From contig NZ_CP114871.1 of assembly GCF_027474405.1 (NCBI RefSeq), positions 1,125,001 to 1,189,000 on the forward strand: 64,000 bases of DNA, written 5' to 3'. Position 1 is the stretch's first letter; each line of letters begins with the position of its first letter. The notes below the pieces were generated by a model. That model did not search any database. It saw only the letters and a list, made by a program, of their open reading frames with translations, and was not told where the DNA came from. The stretch comes from Caulobacter sp. NIBR2454. GTDB taxonomy: Bacteria; Pseudomonadota; Alphaproteobacteria; Caulobacterales; Caulobacteraceae. This document shows, one piece after another, positions 50,585-58,969 of the stretch. The translations under genes were made by a program, and so were the position numbers.

Positions 50585-50995
50585 ATGCAAAGTTTGCAGG
50601 CCGCCGTCGCGCGGCCGCCCATCGTCCTCGCCGAGAGCGAGGCCGACCGCCTGGCCGTATTGGCCGAACAACACCCCTCCGTCGGCGCCGCGCTGCTTTT
50701 GCAGGAGATCGAGCGCGCCGACATCGTGCCCGACGAGCAGGCGTCCGATGACGTGGTGCGCATGCACTCCATCGTCGAGTTCGTGGACGAGGCGCGGGAC
50801 GTGCGGCGCACGGTGGTGCTGGTCTATCCGCGCGAGGCCGACATCGCGGCGGGCAAGATCTCGATCACCTCGCCCGTGGGGGCGGGGCTGATCGGCCTGT
50901 CCGTGGGGCAGGAGATATCGTGGCCCGACCGCGAGGGGCGCGAGCGGCCGCTGCGGATACTGAAGGTGCGGGCGCCGGCGCGGTTGGTGTTCTGA
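50585..50995 (+). CDS. rnk: Nucleoside diphosphate kinase regulator (Rnk)
   Basis: 136 aa. LAESEADRLAVLAEQHPSVGAALLLQEIERADIVPDEQASDDVVRMHSIVEFVDEARDVRRTVVLVYPREADIAAGKISITSPVGAGLIGLSVGQEI is the Rnk family: short coiled coil plus FKBP-like GreA C-terminal domain that binds RNA polymerase. Confidence 0.85.
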   Translation: MQSLQAAVARPPIVLAESEADRLAVLAEQHPSVGAALLLQEIERADIVPDEQASDDVVRMHSIVEFVDEARDVRRTVVLVYPREADIAAGKISITSPVGAGLIGLSVGQEISWPDREGRERPLRILKVRAPARLVF

Positions 50996-51040
50996 GGGGG
51001 GGCGTTGGCGGTGGCCGGCGTTAGTCAACCCATTCCCGTC

Positions 51041-51063
51041 ATCCTCGCCCTTGTGGCGAGGAT
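51041..51063. repeat. Hairpin repeat (5-nt-loop family)
   Basis: ATCCTCGCC-CTTGT-GGCGAGGAT, 9-bp stem, 5-nt loop. Same family as 46638, 46720, 51137, 51242 and 51319. Confidence 0.6.
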
Positions 51064-51103
51064 CCAGACACGGCTGAGGTTCCGGGTTCGCGGGGCGGCG
51101 CCA

Positions 51104-51354
51104 CTGCGGTCTTCCGGTCGAGGCGGAGTCTCTGGGCCCTAGGCACGAGGCCTAGGGTGACGAGGGTTTTGGGAGTGGGGTCCCTGTTTCGGCGGACAGG
51201 GCGTGGGCAGGTGGTCAAGGTCAGCGAAGCGGACACAGGGACCCTCGCCACAGGGGCGAGGGAGGCGGCTGTTAATCAGCCGGCGCTGCGGTCTTCCGGT
51301 CGAGGCGGAGTCTATGGGCCCTAGGCACGAGGCCTAGGGTGACGAGGTTTTGGG
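51104..51354. repeat. Repeat cluster: two ~70-nt direct repeats with hairpins and unit B copy 2
   Basis: 51104-51173 and 51286-51354 are near-identical (about 68 of 70 bases; one substitution and one indel), each holding hairpin CCCTAGGC-ACGAG-GCCTAGGG (51137-51157; 51319-51339). Between them a 64-nt unit (51177-51240) matches 46655-46718, followed by hairpin CCCTCGCC-ACAGG-GGCGAGGG (51242-51262). No coding gene lies between 50996 and 51361. Confidence 0.75.
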
Positions 51355-51361
51355 GCGCCGC

Positions 51362-52003
51362 CTACTTCGCCTTCGCGCCGTGGTCGTTGGTCCAGTCGAC
51401 GATCTCGGCCAGGACCTTGGCGGTCGCCTGGTCGTAAGCGGCGACGATGGGGGTCTGGCGGTTGTCGGCGGCGCGGACGGTGGCGGTGAACATGCGGTCG
51501 TCCAGCAGGCTGCGGTCGCTGGTCTTGAGCAGCACGCCGCGCACGGCGACGGTGACGGCCGGCGGGGCGCCCGCGCCGTTGTCGTAGCGGGCCTCGAAGG
51601 TGCGCACGTCCAGGCGCATCTGCATGTCGGCGCTTCGGCGCTCGCCCCGGGCGATCAGGCGGGCCGCGCCGGTGTTGACGTCGAACGCCTTCTGCACGGC
51701 CTCGTCCCACAGGACCACGGCGGGAGCGACCCAGCGGCCGCCGGCCACATAGGCCGCCTCGCCGCCGGCGGAGACCGTCAGGATGCGGTCGCCGGCCGAG
51801 GGGGCGGTGAAGCTGCTGGGCGGCTTGAGCACGCCTACGGTGGAGGTGTTGCTGACCGCGCCCTCCGCCGAGGGCGGGACGTCGCCAAAGCGGTACATCT
51901 GGGCCGGGTCGGCCTTGGGGAACAGCGAGATGCAGCCGCCGAGGGGGAGGGCCAGGGCGGCCGTGACCGCCAGGGCCTTGAGGGTGCGCGGGGTTGCGAT
52001 CAC
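51362..52003 (-). CDS. ABC-transport auxiliary lipoprotein
   Basis: 213 aa. Lipoprotein signal with lipobox LPLGGC (~residue 23), then RFGDVPPSAE ... LKPPSSFTAPSAGDRILTVSAGGEAAYVAGGRWVAP, typical of the ABC_trans_aux family that accompanies Mla-like lipid transporters. GTG 52003 overlaps the MlaD stop (GTGA). Probably outer-membrane or periplasmic part of the lipid export/import system. Confidence 0.8.
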   Translation of the reverse strand: MIATPRTLKALAVTAALALPLGGCISLFPKADPAQMYRFGDVPPSAEGAVSNTSTVGVLKPPSSFTAPSAGDRILTVSAGGEAAYVAGGRWVAPAVVLWDEAVQKAFDVNTGAARLIARGERRSADMQMRLDVRTFEARYDNGAGAPPAVTVAVRGVLLKTSDRSLLDDRMFTATVRAADNRQTPIVAAYDQATAKVLAEIVDWTNDHGAKAK

Positions 52004-52938
52004 GGCTTGATCTCCACTTCCTTGGCGGGCGACTTGCTGACGAGGGAGCGCGGGTTCTGCTCCACCTGACTGACCAGGCGGCTCATGGACTCGGCGGCCT
52101 CCTGCAGGCTGACGATGGCGCTGGTGAGCTGGGGCAGGCCCTGGCGAGCGAACTCGCCGGTGGGCTCCTTGAGCTGGTTGACCATGCCGCGCACGTCCTT
52201 GGCGGCGGCCGAGATCTCGGAGGCGGCGCTGGACAGCTCGTTCAGGGTCTTGCGGCCGTCGTTGTCGACCAGGCTGTTGGTGTTCTCGATCAGCTTCTGG
52301 GCCGACTGGACCGAGGCGTCGATGGACTGCAGGGCCTTTTGCGCGTCGGCGATGATCGACTTGCGCTCGCGCAGCTCGGCGGTGACGGCCTGGACGTCGT
52401 CGAGGCTGGCGCTGAAGGTCTTGATGTTGTCGTCGGACAGCACGCGGTTCATGCGGTCCAGAGCCTCGATGGTGCGGGTCAGGACGGTGCCGCCGCCTTC
52501 CAGCAGGTCGGACAGGGCGCTGCGCTGGGTGCGCAGGACCGGGATCTGGTTGTCCGGCACCGTGTCCTTGAGCAGGGGATTGGTCGGCTGGCCGGCGGTG
52601 ATCTGGACGTAGTTGACGCCGGTGATGCCCTGCGGCTCCAGCGTGGCGTAGCTGTCGGTGCGGATCGGCACGTCGGAGGTGACGCGGGCGCGGGCGATGA
52701 CGCGGTTGGGGTCGCGCTTGTCGAGGCCGATCTCGGACACCTCGCCGACCTTGATGCCGTTGAAGTGGACCTCGCCGCCCTCCGACAGGCCGCGGACGGG
52801 GCCGATGAACAGGATGTCGTACTGGTCGTACTCGCGGTTGAACTGCAGCCGCGCCAGCCAGACGACGAAGACCACCAGGCCCACGAACAGGGCCAGGGAG
52901 ATGATCCCCACCAGGCCGTAGTTTGCGTTTCTCTCCAT
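52000..52938 (-). CDS. MlaD-like MCE-domain protein
   Basis: 312 aa. N-terminal membrane helix LVGIISLALFVGLVVFVVWL, MCE domain residues ~35-120 (YDILFIGPVRGLSEGGEVHFNGIKVGEVSEIGL ... YATLEPQGITGVNYVQITAG), then a long heptad-rich coiled-coil tail (TRTIEALDRMNRVL ... LNELSSAASEISAAAKDV). Periplasmic lipid-shuttle component anchored to the inner membrane. Part of mlaE-mlaF-mlaD-lipoprotein operon. Confidence 0.85.
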   Translation of the reverse strand: MERNANYGLVGIISLALFVGLVVFVVWLARLQFNREYDQYDILFIGPVRGLSEGGEVHFNGIKVGEVSEIGLDKRDPNRVIARARVTSDVPIRTDSYATLEPQGITGVNYVQITAGQPTNPLLKDTVPDNQIPVLRTQRSALSDLLEGGGTVLTRTIEALDRMNRVLSDDNIKTFSASLDDVQAVTAELRERKSIIADAQKALQSIDASVQSAQKLIENTNSLVDNDGRKTLNELSSAASEISAAAKDVRGMVNQLKEPTGEFARQGLPQLTSAIVSLQEAAESMSRLVSQVEQNPRSLVSKSPAKEVEIKP

Positions 52939-52947
52939 GGTCTTCCC

Positions 52948-53766
52948 CTAACCCGCCTGGCGGGCGGTTTGCGCCGCCCGTCCGCGCTTGCCCAGGAAAT
53001 ACTCCTGGATCCACGGATGGTCGGAACGCTCGAGTTTCGAAACCGGCGCCACGGCCACGACCTTCTTGTCGGCGATCACGGCCACGCGGTCGGTGATGGC
53101 GTAGAGCGTGTCCAGATCGTGGGTGATCATGAACACGGTCAGGTCGAGGCTGTCGGACAGGTCCTTGATGAGGTCGTCGAAGGCGGCCGCCCCGATGGGA
53201 TCGAGGCCCGCCGTGGGCTCGTCCAGGAACAGCAGTTCGGGGTCCATGGCCAGCGCCCGGGCCAGGCCCGCGCGCTTGCGCATGCCGCCGGAAAGCTCTG
53301 CGGGCTTCAGCGCGCCGGCGCGGGCGGGCAGGCCGGCCAGGGCGATCTTCAGATCGGCCAGCTGCTCGACCTCGTGCTTGGGCAGGTCGGTGTGCTCGTA
53401 CAGCGGCGCGGCGACGTTCTCGCGCACCGTCAGGTTCGAGAACAGGGCGCCCTGCTGGAAGAGGACCCCCCACTTGCGCTCGATGGCGCTCCACCGGCGG
53501 CGGGAGGCGCGCTGGGTGTCCTGGCCGAAGAGCTTGACCTCGCCGCCGTCGGGAGACTTCAGCCCGATGATGGTGTTGAGCAGCACCGACTTGCCGGCGC
53601 CCGAACCGCCCACCACGCCCAGGACCTCGCCGCGCTTGACGGTCAGGTCGAGGCCGTCGTGGACCACGTTGTCGCCAAAGCGCGAGACCAGACCCTTGAT
53701 CTGGACCGGGGCGACGGTGTCGTCCAGCAGCTCGTCGTCGCTGAGATGGTCTTCGTTGGGGCTCAT
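52948..53766 (-). CDS. MlaF-like ABC transporter ATPase
   Basis: 272 aa. Walker A GVVGGSGAGKSVLLNTI (~residue 60), ABC signature LSGGMRKRAGLARALAM (~165), Walker B LLFLDEPTAGLDPIG. ATP-binding subunit for the MlaE permease. Starts inside the MlaE stop (ATGA). Confidence 0.9.
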   Translation of the reverse strand: MSPNEDHLSDDELLDDTVAPVQIKGLVSRFGDNVVHDGLDLTVKRGEVLGVVGGSGAGKSVLLNTIIGLKSPDGGEVKLFGQDTQRASRRRWSAIERKWGVLFQQGALFSNLTVRENVAAPLYEHTDLPKHEVEQLADLKIALAGLPARAGALKPAELSGGMRKRAGLARALAMDPELLFLDEPTAGLDPIGAAAFDDLIKDLSDSLDLTVFMITHDLDTLYAITDRVAVIADKKVVAVAPVSKLERSDHPWIQEYFLGKRGRAAQTARQAG

Positions 53767-54875
53767 ATGTTGAGCTCCATGTAGATAAGCGCGAAGACCG
53801 CGTCGATCAGGATGATCGAGAAGATGGCCTGGACCACGGCGGTGGTCACCCGGCGGCCGAGGCTTTCGACGTCGTTGCCGACCTCCAGCCCCTGGCGGCA
53901 GCCGATGCCGGCGATCACGGCGGCCATGACCGGGGCCTTGGACAGGCCGACCCAGAAGTGGGTGGCGCCCACATTGTCGATGATGCGCTGGAAGAAGAAT
54001 CCGGGCGACAGGTCCAGCACGCTCCAGGTGACCAGCATCCCGCCCGCCAGGCCCGCCAGCGTCGCCACAAAGGTCAGCAGCGGGATCATGATCAAGAGGG
54101 CGAAGAAGCGCGGCATGACCAGCGCCTCGAACGGATCGACGCCCAGGATCTGCATGGCGTCGATCTCCTGCTGCATCTTCATCGAGCCGATCTCGGCGGC
54201 GAAGGACGAGGCCGAGCGGCCGGCCAGCAGCACGGCGGTGATGATGATGTTGAACTCGCGCAGGACGGCGATGCCGATCAGCTCGACGGCGAATACCTGG
54301 GCCCCGAACTGCGTGAGCATGTTGGCGCCCAAAAGGCCCACGACCGCCCCGATGAAGAAGGTGGTGGTGGCCACGATGGGAATGGCGTCCAGCCCCGCCC
54401 GCTCGGCCATGGAGACGATGGCCGCCCAGCGGATGCGCTTGGGGTTCTTCAGGCTGCGGCCGATGGCGACGACCAGGTGGCCGATGAAGGCCATGGTCTC
54501 CCAGAACTCGTGGCCCAGGTTGAACACCCCACGGCCCAGACGCTCCACAAGGTCGGTGGTGCCCCGGCGCTTGGGCACCGGAGTCGGCTCGGCCTTCACC
54601 GCGTTGTCCACCAGGTGCAGCAGGCGGTTGGTGGCGGCGCGGGCGAGGATCTTCTTCTTCTCGACGTCGCAGCCGGCGCGGATCACCGCATAGGCGCCGG
54701 CCGTGTCGAAGCGGCCGATCTGGCGCAGGTCGAACACCGCCGCCCCGCCGCCAGACACCGCCTGGGCCAGGCGCGCGGGCGCGTCCTCGAGGGTGGTCGC
54801 CGTCCAGTCGCCCGTCAGCACGGCGGTGGCGCCTTGCTCGGTCGTCTCGACGCTGAAGTCGGCGTTGGTGTCCAT
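53763..54875 (-). CDS. MlaE-like permease with N-terminal STAS domain
   Basis: 370 aa. Residues ~1-90 form a STAS-like domain (AVLTGDWTATTLEDAPARLAQ ... VFDLRQIGRFDTAGAYAVIRAG); the rest is the MlaE permease (AVELIGIAVLREFNIIITAVLLAGRSASSFAAEIGSMKMQQEIDAMQILGVDPFEALVMPR). In this subtype STAS and permease are fused, replacing separate MlaB. ATG 54875 chosen over TTG 54893. First gene of the operon. Confidence 0.85.
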   Translation of the reverse strand: MDTNADFSVETTEQGATAVLTGDWTATTLEDAPARLAQAVSGGGAAVFDLRQIGRFDTAGAYAVIRAGCDVEKKKILARAATNRLLHLVDNAVKAEPTPVPKRRGTTDLVERLGRGVFNLGHEFWETMAFIGHLVVAIGRSLKNPKRIRWAAIVSMAERAGLDAIPIVATTTFFIGAVVGLLGANMLTQFGAQVFAVELIGIAVLREFNIIITAVLLAGRSASSFAAEIGSMKMQQEIDAMQILGVDPFEALVMPRFFALLIMIPLLTFVATLAGLAGGMLVTWSVLDLSPGFFFQRIIDNVGATHFWVGLSKAPVMAAVIAGIGCRQGLEVGNDVESLGRRVTTAVVQAIFSIILIDAVFALIYMELNI

Positions 54876-55064
54876 ATGCCCCAGAACTCGCAAACCCGTT
54901 GCGGGCTAACCCACACAAGCCTGCCATACCTATGCAGGTTCCGAACGTCTTTAAAGCTCAGGTTGTTCCGGGGAGAGGCGTTCGCACACATTGCTGGCTT
55001 AAGCCGGCCACATTGAAGCCGTCAGCACGCGCTCTTCTACCTCTGGTTGTCACCGGAGCGCTCT

Positions 55065-55907
55065 ATGTCTGATTTTTATTTAAATGATGCCGACCATCCA
55101 ACCCCGGACTTTGTGCTCGCGGCGGCGACCGACGTCGCCGAATTACTGGTCATAGGCAAACGGCCTGACAACTGGCCCGAGACCCAACTGCCAATCGGCG
55201 CCGTGGCGTTCGAAGACGGCTACTATGGTTTGTGGAAGAAGACGGAAGACGGACAGACGCAATATACGGCGCCGCATGCCGAAGTGCCCAACGACTTCGC
55301 CATCGACATCCAGGTAAGCGGTGCACAAGGAACCCAGACGGCCCTTTTCCTCGCCAAGGCGATTGCTGCGGTCGACAAGAAGATGTTGGCCAATTTTTCG
55401 CCCTTGGCCAGCTTTGCGTCGAGCGCCGGGACAATCCGTGGCAGCGACGTGAGGGAGGACTGGCAAAACCTCAAGGTCAAGGTCGTCACTGTGATCCCGG
55501 GCTATGAGAGCACGCCAGCTGACGAGCAGCCGGTTATGGCGATCCGGCCGGACGGCGCGATGTACGTGACGCCAAAGATCATGGACGACGGGAACTACGG
55601 CGACCCGAATTATATGAGCGGCAAGGGCATGAATTACGCGATCATGCACGAAATGGCCCACCAGACGGACCGCGGTATCGCGGTCGCGGCAGAGCAACAG
55701 CATCAATACAGGCAACAACACGAGGGCAGCCTTGCCGGCTACTATGATCGAGCCACACCCAACAAGTACATGGTCGAGCAGGAGCATCAGGTGAACAACA
55801 TCGCCATCAACATGGGTTTGTACATCGGCCTCGACGTCCCGCTGACCGGCATCACCTATGGCTGGCAAACTGGCGATTACGGTGGCTTCACGGGAAATCC
55901 GTCATGA
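55065..55907 (+). CDS. Predicted zinc metallopeptidase (HExxH)
   Basis: 280 aa, not matched to a named family. HEMAH at residues 195-199 (MNYAIMHEMAHQTDRG) is a zincin-type motif; a likely third ligand is in MVEQEHQVNNIAINMG (~238-241). N-terminal region DFVLAAATDVAELLVIGKRPDNWPETQLP. No signal peptide seen. ATG 55065 follows CCGGAG. Overlaps the exported gene at 55904 by ATGA, so both likely act together. Confidence 0.65.
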   Translation: MSDFYLNDADHPTPDFVLAAATDVAELLVIGKRPDNWPETQLPIGAVAFEDGYYGLWKKTEDGQTQYTAPHAEVPNDFAIDIQVSGAQGTQTALFLAKAIAAVDKKMLANFSPLASFASSAGTIRGSDVREDWQNLKVKVVTVIPGYESTPADEQPVMAIRPDGAMYVTPKIMDDGNYGDPNYMSGKGMNYAIMHEMAHQTDRGIAVAAEQQHQYRQQHEGSLAGYYDRATPNKYMVEQEHQVNNIAINMGLYIGLDVPLTGITYGWQTGDYGGFTGNPS

Positions 55908-56521
55908 TCGGCGCCCTGTTTTGCATGCTCCTAGGCGCTGCGCCTGGCGCCGCATCGTCCTCCCTTGAGGCCGCCCAGGTCGGCTTCGTGCCTGAGATCG
56001 GTGGCGAGCTTGCTTTCGTGTCAGCGACGCGCTTCCCGGCGCCGCAGTTGAAGGGCGCCGCGGTGCGCAGCATGGCGGCGGCCAACCTAGCGCAAACAGA
56101 CACCGGCGCCTGGTTGCGCTGGCAGGGCTCGCCGTCGGGAGGGACGCTGGAGATCGCCTACGACGATGCGGCAGCGCGCAGCAAGGGATGGGCCTTGCCT
56201 GACCCAATCCCGCCGTCGGTATCAGCGCCGCCAATGCACTACGACAATTGTGCGCTGGTCGCCGCGGCGCCCGGGAGGCAGGTGGGTCTTGCTCAATGCG
56301 GGGCGTCGAATACACATACGACCGTCGTGAGGATCGGCGTCGCGCGCTTAACACCACTCGCGCGGGTGAACGGGCGGTTTGACGCCATCGGAACGGCTGT
56401 CATTCCTCATGGCGGCTGGCGGACTGTCACGCTTAGCGACATCGATGCGGCGAGTGGCGATCTGACCGTACTCCAACTCACCTGGGCGCCTACTTTTCCG
56501 GCAGCGCCCCCCAAGCCTTAG
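55904..56521 (+). CDS. Exported protein of unknown function
   Basis: 205 aa. Signal peptide MIGALFCMLLGAAPGAASS. Mature part contains two Cys (NCALVAAAP, GLAQCGASN) that may form a disulfide, and regular beta-rich segments (GTLEIAYDD, GWRTVTLSDIDAASGDLTVLQLTWAP). Not recognised. Co-translated with the predicted zincin upstream; substrate, inhibitor or chaperone are possibilities. Confidence 0.6.
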   Translation: MIGALFCMLLGAAPGAASSSLEAAQVGFVPEIGGELAFVSATRFPAPQLKGAAVRSMAAANLAQTDTGAWLRWQGSPSGGTLEIAYDDAAARSKGWALPDPIPPSVSAPPMHYDNCALVAAAPGRQVGLAQCGASNTHTTVVRIGVARLTPLARVNGRFDAIGTAVIPHGGWRTVTLSDIDAASGDLTVLQLTWAPTFPAAPPKP

Positions 56522-56542
56522 TGCCGAGGAGGTCGTGCGGCT

Positions 56543-56710
56543 CTATACGCCCGCGGTGTATGTCCCCGGACCCTCCTCGATCCGCCACTCGCTTCCCGGT
56601 CCCGACGGGCCATCCTTTTGGGTCCATGTGCCGACGTATTCGGCAAAGCCGGCGGCCGTGGCGACGGCGGGCGCCGCGACGATAGCGGCGACGAGGATGG
56701 CGATACGCAT
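56543..56710 (-). CDS. Small exported protein
   Basis: 55 aa: MRIAILVAAIVAAPAVATA signal peptide, then GFAEYVGTWTQKDGPSGPGSEWRIEEGPGTYTAGV. The start of the mature part resembles the beginning of lipocalin-like small periplasmic domains but stops early; it may be a remnant. AGGA ribosome site before ATG 56710. Confidence 0.45.
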   Translation of the reverse strand: MRIAILVAAIVAAPAVATAAGFAEYVGTWTQKDGPSGPGSEWRIEEGPGTYTAGV

Positions 56711-56853
56711 AATGAATTTCCTCAGGTCTCCTCGCCACGTTGCCAAGGCGGGCGCGTAGATGTCCAGTGGGCCCATCACGGAACGATCGTGCGAAGCATG
56801 GCAGAGTCAGAAACGCGACCGATGACGACAACGCTTCCAGGTGAGGTGGCTGA

Positions 56854-57261
56854 ATGACGATATCCCGCGGGCGGTTCATCATCTGCGCAGCTCTTGCATC
56901 GGCTCTCGTCTCTGCCTGCCACCCCGATCCCGAGCGGCGGGACCAAAAGCGGTTCGCCCGCCAAATTCTTCGCCAGGCGGAAGGTGGCTCTCAGAGGGTG
57001 CAGTTGATCAACCTCGTCATGAGTCCGGATCGCACAGTGATTTGCGGCATGGCTCGCATCGGGCCCGTCCGAACGACGCCGTACTGGATCAAGCTGACCC
57101 GGCCGTACCCCGATAGAGGCGGACCAACCCGGGTGCGCCTGGCGCCGTCCATCGATGCCGCCAAAGACAAGCCCGCCGCCCGAACAGCGGTGATGCGGGC
57201 GCTGTCGGAAATTCCCGAGCGGTGCGCTGCGGCCGGCGCGCCGTTGCCCAGCTACCTCTAG
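56854..57261 (+). CDS. Predicted lipoprotein of unknown function
   Basis: 135 aa. Lipoprotein signal MTISRGRFIICAALASALVSAC with lipobox LVSAC. Mature part: FARQILRQAEGGSQRVQLINLVMSPDRTVICGMARIGPVRTTPYWIKL ... IPERCAAAGAP. Not recognised; divergent from the small exported gene. Confidence 0.6.
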   Translation: MTISRGRFIICAALASALVSACHPDPERRDQKRFARQILRQAEGGSQRVQLINLVMSPDRTVICGMARIGPVRTTPYWIKLTRPYPDRGGPTRVRLAPSIDAAKDKPAARTAVMRALSEIPERCAAAGAPLPSYL

Positions 57262-57674
57262 CTCGTGGGGCAGGTGGCGTGTGAACAGGTTGGGCCTGGC
57301 GTCCGACCTAGGGCGCCGCTTTCGGCTCATAGATGCCGGTAGGCACTTCCGCTCACGAGAACCATGCGGCGGCTCGGGAAAGTCGTCTAGGGGTGGGGAA
57401 CGGACGTTCGGCTCGTTGGCCCACGGCAACCTGCAGCGCAGACCTGATAATCGGGGTCACTTCGTGTGCGGCCGTCCTCTGAATCAATGGGAACGGTCGG
57501 CGCAGATGCCTGCCCGTATCTTGGTAAGCCATCTGGTGAGGGCGTCGTCACGCGGCGCAACGACTCGCGCAGAGATACTAGCAAACTAGGCCCGCCCCAT
57601 TCGTAAACACCCTGGAAATTGTACCAAAAGGTACAGACTTGACCTATCGGTACAAAATCGGCTATGGATCCTTT
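57262..57674. other. Gene-free stretch with TetR promoter at its end
   Basis: No supportable gene between 57262 and 57600. The last part (57618-57667) holds the TetR operator-promoter described separately. Confidence 0.5.
57620..57667 (+). promoter_or_regulatory. TetR operator and promoter
   Basis: TGTACC-AAAA-GGTACA (57620-57635), perfect 6-bp arms; a second half-site GGTACA at 57649-57654. -35 TTGACC (57639-57644) and -10 CTATGG (57662-57667), 17 bases apart. The half-sites bracket the -35. Confidence 0.65.
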
Positions 57675-58226
57675 ATGGCTCGTACCGTTGCTGACAAATC
57701 AGATACCCTGGAACCCCTCGCGCGTGTGTTCCGCGAACACGGCTACGAGGGCGCGAGCGTCTCGATGCTCTGTGAGGCGACCGGGCTCGGTAAAGGCAGC
57801 CTCTACCACTTCTACCCCAAGGGTAAGGCGGAGATGGCGGCCACCGTCCTGGCCGCATGGGACGGCTGGTTCGAGACCAACGTCTTCTTGCCGCTCAGGA
57901 GCGCCGAAGACGGCAAACAGGCCGTCGGGGCAATGCTCGACAGTCTGACGGAGACTTATCGGTCAGGTCGACGGATCTGCATCTTCGGGATGCTGGCTCT
58001 CGGGAGTGCGAGGGACGAGTTCGCGTCAGCGATATCCGGCTACTTCGAGAAGTGGATCGACGCGCTCGAGGTCCCGCTCGAGCAGGCCGGCGTCGACGAT
58101 CCACGGGTCGTCGCCCAAGAAATCATCGCCAGCATCCAGGGCGCGATCGTCCTCGCAAGGGCGCTCGATGACGCTGAACTGTTCAACAACGCCATGGTCC
58201 GCATCCGGAAACAGTACGTTTCCTGA
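57675..58226 (+). CDS. TetR/AcrR-family regulator
   Basis: 183 aa. HTH: LARVFREHGYEGASVSMLCEATGLGKGSLYHFYPKGKAEM (~residues 12-52). C-terminal domain is the TetR_C_33-like type (ICIFGMLALGSARDEFASAISGYFEKWIDAL). ATG 57675 after GATCCTTT. Likely represses itself and the following NTF2 and SDR genes through the GGTACA palindrome. Confidence 0.8.
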   Translation: MARTVADKSDTLEPLARVFREHGYEGASVSMLCEATGLGKGSLYHFYPKGKAEMAATVLAAWDGWFETNVFLPLRSAEDGKQAVGAMLDSLTETYRSGRRICIFGMLALGSARDEFASAISGYFEKWIDALEVPLEQAGVDDPRVVAQEIIASIQGAIVLARALDDAELFNNAMVRIRKQYVS

Positions 58227-58331
58227 GAGAAGCAAACCCGCGAAATTCAATGTGAATGAGAGCCGGTCAATCGATCTGATCTCGGCCCATTGGGTGTTCA
58301 CAAACAAATCTGAAAAACAGGAGAATAAACG

Positions 58332-58739
58332 ATGGCCGACCGAAGCAACTTCGAACTCGTCAAACATTTTTACGACAGCTTCGTCAGGGGCGATATCGAC
58401 GCCGTCCTCGCGACCCTCAGCGATGACCTCGACTGGCGCGAATCCGAAAACTTCCTTCTCGGCGATCGCAACCCGTACCGGACGCCGGCGGCGGTCGCTG
58501 AAGGCGTATTCAAGCGTGTCGCGGCGGAGTTTCAGGACTATGTGGCAGGACCTGACGAGTTGATCGACGCCGGCGACACGATCGTCGCCGTCGGCCGATC
58601 GAAAGGCGTCATGGCCTCGACCGGAAAGCCGTTTGACGCAAAGTATACGCATATCGTGCGCGTCGCTGACGGCAAGATCGTGAGTTGGCATCAACTGATC
58701 GACACGCTCGAGATCTGGCGCGCACAGCAACCGAACTAA
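58332..58739 (+). CDS. SnoaL/NTF2-fold protein
   Basis: 135 aa: FELVKHFYDSFVRGDIDAVLATLSDDLDWRESENF ... AAVAEGVFKRVAAEFQDYVAGPDELIDAGDTIVAVGRSKGVMASTGKPFDAKYTHIVRVADGKIVSWHQLIDT is the SnoaL_2-type fold, often in ketosteroid-isomerase-like proteins. ATG follows AGGAGAATAAACG. 105 bases after tetR. Confidence 0.8.
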   Translation: MADRSNFELVKHFYDSFVRGDIDAVLATLSDDLDWRESENFLLGDRNPYRTPAAVAEGVFKRVAAEFQDYVAGPDELIDAGDTIVAVGRSKGVMASTGKPFDAKYTHIVRVADGKIVSWHQLIDTLEIWRAQQPN

Positions 58740-58969
58740 ATGCAGGCTGCAGGAAGGCGGCGTAGATCCGCAGCGGTCGCTGATCTAGCCGTCGCCTCCC
58801 TTGCCACTGAATGTGCAACAGCTTCGACCCGTGCGCTGGGTCTGGCCATGCATCCAACCCCAGTCCCGATGCGACGTCCCCAGACCCACCGGGGGATCAG
58901 AATCCTGGTCGCTGCTTTGCGAGCAGCCAAACCGTCGACTCTGCGTCGAGCAACATAAGGAAATATCTG

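Noticed and set aside
51362..53494. 710-aa minus-strand open frame
   Set aside because: It is an Arg/Gly/Pro-rich antisense-type frame over the mlaD and mlaF genes; only its last ~213 codons (from GTG 52003) are a real gene.
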